Source: Acidobacteriota bacterium (GTDB lineage Bacteria; Acidobacteriota; Blastocatellia; Pyrinomonadales; Pyrinomonadaceae). Taken from it: a stretch of 64,000 nucleotides of DNA. Each line of letters starts with the position of its first letter. The first letter of the stretch is position 1. The stretch is taken from NCBI GenBank assembly GCA_016718135.1, contig JADKEF010000006.1, positions 124,001 to 188,000 of the forward strand. The letters run 5' to 3'. Of this stretch, positions 9,903 through 17,903 are shown in pieces. Position numbers and translations under genes: made by a program. The notes below the pieces were generated by a model. The model was not told the DNA's origin. It worked only from the letters and a program-made list of their open reading frames with translations, and did no database searches.

Positions 9903-11608
9903 GCAGGTTCCGCCTCGCGTATAAAGTCTGTATCGACATCGTCGTCATCTCTTCGCCGCAGTTTGAGCAGTCCAGTCACCACTAGGAAGATCGCGAGCCC
10001 GATCAAAGCGATCGATAGCACGCCGTTAATAAGCTTGATGTCAAAGCCATTCGTCGTCTGAAAATTACTGTAAACCATCGCCCCGAGTGCCCACAGCGTG
10101 ATCGTGAGAACGAAAAGCATCGGAATTAGCGTAAAAGCAATTCGCTTTCGAGCCTTGTAAAGCCAGACTGTGATCGACAGCAACGTCAGCGCGGCGAGAA
10201 GCTGATTTGACGCTCCGAAAAGCGTCCAGAATTCGATGTAGCTGCCGGGCTTTGCCAAAAATATCAACGCCAGCGGCAACGCAACCGTCACCAATGTTCC
10301 GATCACAGCTCCGACCTTGCCCGGAATACCTATCAGTTCCTGTACAAGATACCGCCCGAGCCGCATCGTCACATCGAGCGTGTCAAAAACAAACGTCGAG
10401 AATGCCATCGCCCCGAATGTGATAGCGAATTTCAAATTCTCCTGCCCAATTATCAGAGCGAGAAAATTACCGATCCCGTTACCGTAGATCTTGCCCGCCG
10501 GGAGATTCTTGCCGTCCGGCCCGACCAGCGAATCGCCAAATGCGATCATCACCGTCACGAGTGCTATAAAGGCGACAAAACCCTCCGCCAACATCGCTCC
10601 ATATCCGATCGGATGCGTGTGTGTCTCCTTGTCGATCTGCTTAGATGTTGTCCCGGAACAAACGAGTCCGTGGAATCCCGAACACGCACCGCACGCGATC
10701 GTTACAAAGAGAAACGGAAACAGCATCCCCGTCATTCCGCCGACGTCGAACGACTTGAAAGCCGGCTGTTGGATCTCGTAACCACCAAAGAAGATACCGA
10801 TCACACCGACCGCTATTGCGGCGTATAGGACAAATCCGCCGAGATAACCGCGCGGCTGGAGAAGCGACCAAACGGGTAGTAGCGACGCGACGATACAGTA
10901 CAAAATTATCAGTACAGCCCATGTCTGATGACTGAAGATCAGCACATGCGAGAACATCGTTCCAACATAAGACAATGCAAATGTCGCGGGAACAAAGATG
11001 ACCGTCGAGAGCCAGAGCGGCGGTTTGATGTATCGTTCGACGAGGCCAAGGAGAAGAGACAACAGAAGGTACAGCACGCTCGCCATCGCGACCGCTCCGC
11101 CGGGATTGAAGCGAGTCTCGCCGATCAGCGATTCGTCGCCCGCCACAAACGTGCCTGCCGTGATATCGGTAAATGCGACCGCAACATAAACCAACGCGAT
11201 CCAAATAAACGCCATCAACGCTCGTCCCGCCTTGCCGCCAAGCTTGTCACGCGTGATCTCAGCTATCGACTGAGCACCGTGCCTAACCGACGAGGTCAAC
11301 GCCGCGAAATCATGAACCGCCCCGATCAAGACCACACCAAGAGCGATCCACAGCAAACACGGCAGCCAACCAAACGCCAGACACGCAATGATCGGCCCCG
11401 CGATCGGGCCCGCCGCGGCGATCGCCGAGAAATGCTGCCCGAAAAGATAGAACGGCCGCGTCGGCACAAAATCTTCGCCGTCGTTAACGGTATTCGCCGG
11501 CGTCTCGCGACTATCGTCCAATTTAAACTGCCGCGCAACCCAACGCCCATAGGCGAAGTAGCCAAAAACAAGCCAAACGATAACCGCAACAGCAATTAGA
11601 GCAAGCAT
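9899..11608 (-). CDS. cstA: Carbon starvation protein CstA family transporter
   Basis: A 569-residue polytopic inner-membrane protein of the CstA/BtsT family, which imports peptides or pyruvate under carbon starvation. Family signatures are RPFYLFGQHFSAIAAAGPIAGPIIA (residues 52-76), IGAVHDFAALTSSVRHGAQSIAEI, GFHGLVCSGTTSKQID and FDTLDVTMRLGRYL. There are about 14-16 hydrophobic segments. The C-terminal tail after the last helix is short and charged. It is shorter than the 700-residue E. coli protein but normal for other phyla. It stands alone and overlaps the convergent di-iron gene at its stop. Confidence 0.92.
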   Translation of the reverse strand: MLALIAVAVIVWLVFGYFAYGRWVARQFKLDDSRETPANTVNDGEDFVPTRPFYLFGQHFSAIAAAGPIAGPIIACLAFGWLPCLLWIALGVVLIGAVHDFAALTSSVRHGAQSIAEITRDKLGGKAGRALMAFIWIALVYVAVAFTDITAGTFVAGDESLIGETRFNPGGAVAMASVLYLLLSLLLGLVERYIKPPLWLSTVIFVPATFALSYVGTMFSHVLIFSHQTWAVLIILYCIVASLLPVWSLLQPRGYLGGFVLYAAIAVGVIGIFFGGYEIQQPAFKSFDVGGMTGMLFPFLFVTIACGACSGFHGLVCSGTTSKQIDKETHTHPIGYGAMLAEGFVAFIALVTVMIAFGDSLVGPDGKNLPAGKIYGNGIGNFLALIIGQENLKFAITFGAMAFSTFVFDTLDVTMRLGRYLVQELIGIPGKVGAVIGTLVTVALPLALIFLAKPGSYIEFWTLFGASNQLLAALTLLSITVWLYKARKRIAFTLIPMLFVLTITLWALGAMVYSNFQTTNGFDIKLINGVLSIALIGLAIFLVVTGLLKLRRRDDDDVDTDFIREAEPA

Positions 11609-11663
11609 AGATTTTACGTGTTTATCTGCGGGATAAATTTACGCCATTTCCCTGTCGAACAGC

Positions 11664-11742
11664 AAACTGAAAACCGAAACTCATAACCCGAAACTAGTGA
11701 ATATTCTCCAGTTCTCAGTTTTCAGTTGTGAGTACCCAGTTT
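11664..11742. repeat. AACTGAAAAC-type inverted repeat
   Basis: The gap upstream of cstA and of the thioesterase gene contains AACTGAAAACCGAAACT on the left and AGTTCTCAGTTTTCAGTT on the right, forming an imperfect stem. A related sequence lies at 25382-25447. It appears to be a dispersed intergenic repeat. Confidence 0.45.
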
Positions 11743-11794
11743 GTTCGAAAACCACGGGTTGAAAAATCCGTCCGGTAGCGCGAATCTGTGAGTG

Positions 11795-12262
11795 ATGACG
11801 GAAGAAAAGTCGCTCCAACAAAAGTACTCGCCAAACAGCATCTGCTTCGGCTGCGGGCCGGCGAATGAGAAGGGTTTGCACGTCAACAGCTTTCCCGAGG
11901 GTGATGAGGTCGTTGCAGTCTGGCACGCCGAGCCGCATCATCAGGCGTTTCCGGGGATGTTGAATGGCGGGATCATCGGTGCGTTGCTAGATTGCCATTC
12001 GAATTGGACCGCGACGTATTTTCTGATGAAACGTGATGGCAAATCCGAACCTGACTGCACGGTGACCGCAGATTTTTACGTCAAATTATTGAGACCGACT
12101 CCGTTCGATGCCGCGATACATCTTCGTGCAAAAGTCGTCGAATCACGCGAGGACCGTGCGACGGTCGAGGCTGAGTTGATCGCGAATGACAAAGTTTGTG
12201 CGACCTGCCGAGGCACATTTGTCGCGGTCAAGGAAGGACATCCGGCGTATCACCGTTGGTAA
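11795..12262 (+). CDS. Hotdog-fold (PaaI-like) thioesterase
   Basis: A 155-residue hotdog-fold protein started at ATG 11795, one codon after an alternative GTG. The catalytic-loop region HHQAFPGMLNGGIIGALLDCHSNWTA (about residues 48-73) corresponds to the HxxxxGxxxGGxxxxxxD pattern of PaaI-type acyl-CoA thioesterases. The N-terminal CFGCGPANEKGLHV is typical of this subgroup and might bind a metal or form a disulfide. The substrate acyl-CoA is unknown. It is followed seven bases later by a DinB-fold gene. Confidence 0.83.
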   Translation: MTEEKSLQQKYSPNSICFGCGPANEKGLHVNSFPEGDEVVAVWHAEPHHQAFPGMLNGGIIGALLDCHSNWTATYFLMKRDGKSEPDCTVTADFYVKLLRPTPFDAAIHLRAKVVESREDRATVEAELIANDKVCATCRGTFVAVKEGHPAYHRW

Positions 12263-12269
12263 AATAAAT

Positions 12270-12806
12270 ATGGATAAAGCAGCAATAATCGTCGAGCTGA
12301 ACAACAAATACAACGCGTTCGCCGACTATGTCGCAGGGCAGCAGGAGAACGATTTCGTGTTTTCGCTGAATGGCGAGAAATGGAGTGCGGGCCAGCAGAT
12401 CGATCATTTGTGCAAATCGGTAGAACCTCTTTTCAAAGGCCTTGGTGCTCCCGAATTTGCACTAAAGGCGATGTTTGGAACGGCGGATCATGATTCGGTG
12501 AGCTATGACGAACTCGTCGCGCATTATCAAGCCGCACTTGCCGCCGGCGGCACCGCACCGGCTGAGTTCCGGCCCAAAGACGTTCCGTTCAGCCGGAAAA
12601 CTGAGCTTGTCACAACCCTAAAAGATCTCGTCGCAAAGCTCGGCTCGAAGATCGAAAAATGCGACGAAGCCAAGATGGACGTCCTAGTCCTGCCGCATCC
12701 TTTGCTTGGAAAGTTGACGTTCCGAGAGATGTTCTATTTCACGATCTACCACGCCGAACATCATCACACGCACACGATGCAGAATCTGGCCGCAAGATCT
12801 GAGTAA
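12270..12806 (+). CDS. DinB-superfamily protein
   Basis: A 178-residue protein started at ATG 12270, seven bases after the thioesterase stop. Its DinB-like pattern is KWSAGQQIDHLCKS (His about 44) and the C-terminal FREMFYFTIYHAEHHHTHTMQNL, which supplies three or four histidines of the metal site. The order is typical of the DinB_2 group (putative metal-dependent thiol transferases or hydrolases). It is co-transcribed with the thioesterase. The reaction is unknown. Confidence 0.75.
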   Translation: MDKAAIIVELNNKYNAFADYVAGQQENDFVFSLNGEKWSAGQQIDHLCKSVEPLFKGLGAPEFALKAMFGTADHDSVSYDELVAHYQAALAAGGTAPAEFRPKDVPFSRKTELVTTLKDLVAKLGSKIEKCDEAKMDVLVLPHPLLGKLTFREMFYFTIYHAEHHHTHTMQNLAARSE

Positions 12807-12942
12807 GATCTTTTGCCCGCGAAACACGCGAAATACACGAAATAAGAGCAATTCTTTTTCACGTCCTTTCGCGTATTTCGCGGGCAAATTCGGGTTCTTC
12901 TATTCGTGCTGATTCGCGTTATTCGCGGGCAAAAAGATCTTT
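12805..12942. repeat. Palindromic repeat between convergent genes
   Basis: AAGATCTTTTGCCCGCGAA at 12805-12823 is repeated inverted at 12922-12942 with one extra base. A third inverted TTTCGCGGGCAAA is at 12876-12888. The whole can fold into a large cruciform. It runs into the end of the RNase D-like gene and supplies its last 13 or so codons. It may also work as a two-way terminator. Confidence 0.65.
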
Positions 12943-13502
12943 TCCAACTGTTCCTCGAACTCGCCGGTCAATCCTAGCTTCTCAAGCCACGCATTTTGCT
13001 CTGCCATCAGTCGCGGTAGGTGAATAACATCCGACAGAGCATAATCGACCAGTTCGTCCGTCCAGATGCCGTCCCATTTGCGGTTGAATTTTGCACGCTG
13101 CGATTTGTCGAGATCTACTGCGAAGTACCGATACAGCGTCTCCGCCAGCGACGAAGACTGTCCCGCACCACGAGTCAAGACCTTCTCCGCGATCATAGTG
13201 TCAAAGACATTCGCGACCGCGTAATTGCTGTCCGTAAGGAACTCAAGATCGAATTTAGCGTTGTGAAAGATCTTCACGATCGCGGCGTCGGTCAGGATAT
13301 CGGCGAGCGGGCCGAGGGCGATGCCTTCGCTAATGGGGACGAGCACGTTGAATTCGCCATCCGAGAATTGCACCGAAAACAGCTTGCCGACCCGCGAATT
13401 AAAGCCCGACGTTTCCGTATCGCAGCCGAGTGCGACCGCACCTCGCAGGCTTTCGTATGCGAGATCGAGTTCCGCGTCGGTTCGGGCAACTAGAATATCC
13501 AT
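12900..13502 (-). CDS. RNase D-like 3'-5' exonuclease
   Basis: A 200-residue DEDDy exonuclease. Exo I is at CDTETSG (D28 and E30), Exo II at HNAKFDLEFL (about 80-89), and Exo III is YALSDVIHLPRL, with the Y-x3-D pair. It consists of the nuclease domain alone, without the HRDC domains of full RNase D, so its substrate (structured RNA or DNA ends) is open. The last residues (KIFLPANNANQHE) are encoded by a palindromic repeat that invaded the 3' end. It is divergent from yceH, with only 31 bases between the starts. Confidence 0.85.
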   Translation of the reverse strand: MDILVARTDAELDLAYESLRGAVALGCDTETSGFNSRVGKLFSVQFSDGEFNVLVPISEGIALGPLADILTDAAIVKIFHNAKFDLEFLTDSNYAVANVFDTMIAEKVLTRGAGQSSSLAETLYRYFAVDLDKSQRAKFNRKWDGIWTDELVDYALSDVIHLPRLMAEQNAWLEKLGLTGEFEEQLEKIFLPANNANQHE

Positions 13503-13533
13503 TTACATAATTGTAAATTAGAACTACCAATCT

Positions 13534-14190
13534 ATGCTCGAACAACTTAACGAAAACGAAGCCCGCATCCTCGGTTCGCTGGTCGAAAAGCAACTGACGA
13601 CGCCGGAGTATTATCCGCTGACGCTAAATGCTCTCGTAAACGCGTGTAACCAAAAGAATAATCGCGAACCCGTGATGTCGCTCGGCGAATCGGCGGTCAG
13701 CACGTCGGTCGAGCACCTACGCGACCGCAATCTGATCTACGTCTTCTACGGCAGCACCAGCCGCGTGCCCAAATACAAACACATGCTCCCGAGCGTGTAC
13801 GAACTCGAGCCGTCGGAAACCGCCGTGATGGCCGTGCTTCTCCTTCGCGGTCCGCAGACCTTAGGCGAACTCCGCACGCGTACCGAACGCATGCACGAAT
13901 TCCAAGGCCTCGGCGAGGTCCAGGAAACCCTCGACGGCCTCAGCCGCCGCGACGAACCGCTCGTCGTCAAACTCCCCGTCCTCCCCGGCCAAAAAGAAGC
14001 CCGCTTCGCCCACACCCTCTCCGGCGAAATAGACATCGAAGCCCTAGCCGCCGCCCACCCAACCCGCACCGCCGTCGCGGGAGCATCGGCAGACCGCATC
14101 GCCAAACTCGAAGAAGAAGTCACCGCCCTTCGTGAAGAAGTCGAGTCACTCAAATCTACGTTTGACGAGTTCCGTAAACAGTTCGAGTAA
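13534..14190 (+). CDS. yceH: YceH family protein (DUF480)
   Basis: A 218-residue DUF480/YceH protein. The conserved core LNENEARILGSLVEKQLTTPEYYPLTLNALVNACNQKNNREPV spans residues 5-47, followed by the second winged-helix domain with LLLRGPQTLGELRTRTERMHEF. These proteins have tandem winged helices and may bind nucleic acid, but no role is proven. The C-terminus ends in a coiled coil (IAKLEEEVTALREEVESLKSTFDEF). A terminator hairpin follows. Confidence 0.9.
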   Translation: MLEQLNENEARILGSLVEKQLTTPEYYPLTLNALVNACNQKNNREPVMSLGESAVSTSVEHLRDRNLIYVFYGSTSRVPKYKHMLPSVYELEPSETAVMAVLLLRGPQTLGELRTRTERMHEFQGLGEVQETLDGLSRRDEPLVVKLPVLPGQKEARFAHTLSGEIDIEALAAAHPTRTAVAGASADRIAKLEEEVTALREEVESLKSTFDEFRKQFE

Positions 14191-14224
14191 AAGGTCAATC
14201 TATTTTGCCCTGCCAGATGAAAAA

Positions 14225-14247
14225 GGCTGCCGGAAAGGCAGCCTTTT
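14225..14247. terminator. Two-way terminator
   Basis: GGCTGCC at 14225-14231 pairs with GGCAGCC at 14237-14243 around a GGAAA loop. There are four As before and four Ts after the stem. It lies between the convergent yceH gene and the repeat-protein gene and can serve both strands. Confidence 0.8.
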
Positions 14248-14269
14248 GGTGTGGTTTCTAGGTCCGTGC

Positions 14270-15187
14270 TTAGATGGTTTTGATCTTACGCACTCCGATC
14301 TTCATCTTGACCATGTCTTCGATCGTGGCTTTGGGGTCTTCGGAGCGGGCCTTGCGGACGAAATCTGCGTCGATCTTGAAGATGCGGCATTTGACGATGT
14401 CTTCGCTGTCGAGGTCGTTGAGGCCGGCGGCTTTTAGTTCGCCTAGGAATTCGGGTGTGACCTTGAAGATGCGGAATTTGACGAGGCTTTCGAAACCTTT
14501 CTCGCTAAATCCCATCTCGTGAACCTGACGAACGTAGTCGGCATCGATCTTGAAGATCCGTCCTTTTACGAGGTCTTCGAAAGTGAGATTGGGGAAGCCT
14601 GAGTTCTTCATTTCGACCATGTACTTCGAATCGACCTTGAAGATAGCAGCTTTGAAGAGGTCATCGACGTCCAGCTTGCCAAAGTTTGCTGAGAGTAGAT
14701 CGTCAGCGAGTGCGGTTGTGACGTTGAGAAAAGCGGCAGCCAGAATGCGGCTCTCCGGCCCGTCATCATGCTTGGAATCAGACTTTTCGAAGTCGAATCC
14801 ACGTGACTTCATCCCATCGAAAAAGGCTGTGTTTGGCACGAAACGAAACGTTCCGACGCCCTTACCATTTGTAAACGTGCCTTCGCACTCGATCGTGCCA
14901 GCCTCGCGGACGATGCTGAAATTGACGCGGCCATTCTGCGTCTGCTCACGCGTGAGCCCACGGAGTTCGTCGAACGAGTAGCTATTGCCATTCTGATTGC
15001 GGCCATTGTCGGTCTTTCGTTCAAACGAGAGGTGGATCTTGCCGGAACTCTCCTGTTTCGCCGTTCGCGTGTCGGCTTTCCACTCTCCCGTGATCGGATT
15101 CTGGGCGACGATCACCCATTTGCCTATGACAATTATGATAAATGCAAAACTTAGGGTCGTAAGGGTGCGGATAAAACTATTTTTCAC
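14270..15187 (-). CDS. Secreted protein with four 29-residue repeats
   Basis: A 305-residue protein when started at GTG 15187, which has GGAGG eight bases upstream; the open frame runs 17 codons further but lacks such a site. An N-terminal hydrophobic segment (LTTLSFAFIIIVIGKWVIV) is a signal or anchor. The C-terminal half has four repeats of 28-29 residues, each of the pattern LVKxRIFKIDADYVRxxxEMGF. The same kind of repeat is known at the C-terminus of acidobacterial BlaR1/M56-like proteins. The function is unknown; the regular helix pairs suggest a binding solenoid outside the membrane. Confidence 0.65.
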   Translation of the reverse strand: MKNSFIRTLTTLSFAFIIIVIGKWVIVAQNPITGEWKADTRTAKQESSGKIHLSFERKTDNGRNQNGNSYSFDELRGLTREQTQNGRVNFSIVREAGTIECEGTFTNGKGVGTFRFVPNTAFFDGMKSRGFDFEKSDSKHDDGPESRILAAAFLNVTTALADDLLSANFGKLDVDDLFKAAIFKVDSKYMVEMKNSGFPNLTFEDLVKGRIFKIDADYVRQVHEMGFSEKGFESLVKFRIFKVTPEFLGELKAAGLNDLDSEDIVKCRIFKIDADFVRKARSEDPKATIEDMVKMKIGVRKIKTI

Positions 15188-15259
15188 TGAAGGGGCCTCC
15201 GGACTTTTGAATTTAGTTGCGTTACAAAGGGGAAACACCGTCTGCGAGCTATTTGTGAC

Positions 15260-15296
15260 AAAAAAAGATGCCGGACTCGATCTGGTCGAGCCCGGC
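15260..15296 (-). terminator. Rho-independent terminator
   Basis: GCCGG-a-CTCGA at 15270-15280 pairs with TCGAG-c-CCGGC at 15286-15296. On the minus strand it is followed by seven Ts (15260-15266). It ends the transcript of the carboxypeptidase-like/TPR gene at 15325-16637. Confidence 0.75.
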
Positions 15297-15324
15297 AGTG
15301 ATCATGAAACGGTCTGAGCCGCAA

Positions 15325-16637
15325 TTACGGCTTCTTCTTTGGAGCAGGACCCGCTTTCACCGGAGTAATATTCTGCTCCTTGAGGTATTTGATCGAATCA
15401 GCGGCACTAATCTTCAGTTTGTGTGTGTCGGGAGCAACACTAACGAACTTTTGCAGGTAGTTAGCTCCTTCCTGCAGTTTAGCTTTGTCGTCGTTGATAA
15501 ATCCGAGATTTACCAAGCTTAAACCGGCCCCGACCAATGCGTCAGGATTGTCCGGCGAAGTCTCGAGCACTTGTTTATAGCCGGCGATAGCATTTTCCGA
15601 TTCACCCTGAATACGATACATATCCGGCAGAATTAGCGATACTGCGTTCTTTTTCGCTGCGTCGGATTCGACGGCAAGATATTCCGGGATCATTACCTTA
15701 GCAAGGTCGATGATCGCTGGATCGACACGTTCGGTCTCAACGGAACGCCTAAAGGCATCCGCCGCCGAACGCAGCAGGCTCATTTTTGTCGCATCGAAAT
15801 TGGCTTTATCCGGGATATCAGCCGGAGCGGCATTCTTTTGAATGGTCAACGCCTGCTGATAGCCCTGGACGGCGTCTAAAATATCTTGCTTTACCCGGCC
15901 TGCAGCGGCGACTTTCTCGGTAGCATCGGTAGATTTAACACTCGCGTTATGGGTTTCGATCGCCCTTGCGACATGAGCAACCCCACGATTCAGCAAAAAG
16001 ATAGGAGCACTGCCGACAAAATCGGGATCTGCCGCGAAACCTTCAGTGTACTTAGCAATGGCGACATCGTAGTTCTTCGTGTCCATCGCCTCTTTACCCT
16101 CTTTGATCGAACGAGTGGTTATCTCATTCACGTTCGCGGCTTTCTTGTTCTTTTCTTCGACCTCTTTCTTTTTTGCCTCGAACTCGGCCTGAGCCTTTTT
16201 CATCTCTTCGGTGTTCTGCGGAACCTCGCCTGGTGCAGCCTTCTTGGCGTTGGCCGCCTTGCGGACCTCATCTTCAGGCATTTTCGAGCCGTCCCCAGGA
16301 TAAACTGTGATCAGGATCTTTTCCTGGCCTCCGCGGATATTTGGCATGTAATTCGGAGAGATGCCGGGCCGCTGACCGACAGGATGAATGTCCAGCCAAG
16401 CTGCAAGCCCGCAAAACTGAACTGCCCTTTTGCGTTTGTTTTCGCAGCTGGCTGGCTGGCCTTAATATCGGTTCGAAAGCACTCTACAAGAGCTCCCGCG
16501 ACCGGTGAGCGGGTGCCATCTGCATTGACAACCTCGACCGTGCCACTGATCGGCTGCGACTGGGCGAGTATTGAGATTGAGCCAACAGCAACGATTGCTG
16601 CAATGAGAATAAATTGGGCAAAAGACTTACGAAACAT
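15325..16637 (-). pseudogene. Secreted carboxypeptidase-like/TPR protein, apparent frameshift
   Basis: Two overlapping frames (16311-16637 and 15325-16347) join into one protein of about 437 residues if one G is restored near 16364-16366. The corrected junction then reads SGPGISPNYMPNIRGG. The N-terminal part has a signal peptide (MFRKSFAQFILIAAIVAVGSISILA then Q) and a carboxypeptidase-regulatory-like beta domain (SGTVEVVNADGTRSPVAGALVEC). The rest has a charged coiled coil and TPR-like repeats, ending in KAGPAPKKKP. GGAGG lies seven bases before the ATG at 16637. The missing base is in a GG run, so an assembly error is as likely as real decay. Confidence 0.7.
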
Positions 16638-16817
16638 TGCGATCCTCCGAAATTTTCCTACCGACGATTAAATTCCGCCTGTTAGGATGCTGAACCCTGC
16701 AACAGAGTTCGTTATTTTCCAATATTCTATCTCAAGAACGCTAAAAAGCAGAAAGCACAACAAACGCTGCACATTCGTGTGATATCTTATCGTCTTGCGA
16801 TAGTGAACGATAGCCTT

Positions 16818-17903
16818 ATGGAGCGCCGAATTTTTAATTTCAGTTCAGGGCCTGCGACTCTGCCGATCGAAGTATTAGAAAAGGCGAGTGCAGAAATGCT
16901 GTCATTCCGTGGCAGCGGAATGAGCGTAATGGAAATGAGCCATCGCTCGGCTTATTTTGAGGGTATCCTGGCATCGGCCGAACGCGGCATCCGCGATCTT
17001 CTGAACGTGCCGTCCAACTACCGAATTCTCTTCTTGCAAGGTGGTGCACGGCTGCAATTTTCTATGATCCCGATGAATTTTCTCGGGGCCGGCGAGACCG
17101 CAGACTACCTGATCACAGGAGCGTGGGGAAAGATCGCGGCCAAAGAAGCTGCGAAATGCGGAAATGCACGCATAGTGTCTTCGTCAGAATCTAGTGGATT
17201 TAAGTCTATCCCGGAACAGGCCGAGATCGTTCCGAGCGTAGGTGCCAAATATCTGCATTACGTTTCGAACGAAACGATCGACGGCGTTGAATTCAAATAC
17301 GACCTCGATGGCCACGGTGTGCCGGTCGTCTGCGATGCCTCGTCAAATATTCTCTCAAAACCCCTCGATATAGAAAAATACGCGATCATCTACGCTGGTG
17401 CCCAAAAGAATATCGGCCCGAGCGGTGTCACATTGGTCATTATTCGCGACGACATGCTCGATCGGGTGCCAGCAGGACAGCATTCGATGCTCGATTACCG
17501 AGCGATCGCCGAGAACGGCTCGATGCTCAACACGCCCAACACGTGGGGCATCTACATCATCAGTCTCGTCTGCGAATGGCTTCGGTCACAAGGCGGGCTA
17601 GCTGCAATGGCAGAGAAAAGTGCTTTGAAGGCCGCGGTTCTATATGACTCGATCGACAACAGCGATGGCTTTTACACCGGCCACGCCGAACGGTCAGCGA
17701 GATCGTTGATGAACGTTACATTTCGCCTCCCGTCTATCGAACTCGAAGATAAATTCTGCGTGGAGGCCACCGCCCTTGGCCTCGACGGCCTCAAAGGCCA
17801 TCGCAGCGTCGGCGGTATACGAGCATCGATCTACAACGCCTTTCCAAAAGAAGGCGTCGAGAGATTGGTCGAGCTTATGAGCGATTTTGCCGGGCGAAAT
17901 TAG
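16818..17903 (+). CDS. serC: Phosphoserine aminotransferase SerC
   Basis: A 361-residue PLP enzyme that converts 3-phosphohydroxypyruvate and glutamate to phosphoserine in serine synthesis; it can also serve the PLP branch. ATG 16818 gives the usual N-terminus RIFNFSSGPATLP; the frame opens 39 bases earlier. The PLP lysine is K197 in YAGAQKNIGPSG, and SHRS and LFLQGGARLQF are family signatures. Its stop overlaps that of the convergent selA gene by four bases. Serine made here feeds seryl-tRNA(Sec), the substrate of SelA, which may explain the neighbourhood. Confidence 0.95.
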   Translation: MERRIFNFSSGPATLPIEVLEKASAEMLSFRGSGMSVMEMSHRSAYFEGILASAERGIRDLLNVPSNYRILFLQGGARLQFSMIPMNFLGAGETADYLITGAWGKIAAKEAAKCGNARIVSSSESSGFKSIPEQAEIVPSVGAKYLHYVSNETIDGVEFKYDLDGHGVPVVCDASSNILSKPLDIEKYAIIYAGAQKNIGPSGVTLVIIRDDMLDRVPAGQHSMLDYRAIAENGSMLNTPNTWGIYIISLVCEWLRSQGGLAAMAEKSALKAAVLYDSIDNSDGFYTGHAERSARSLMNVTFRLPSIELEDKFCVEATALGLDGLKGHRSVGGIRASIYNAFPKEGVERLVELMSDFAGRN

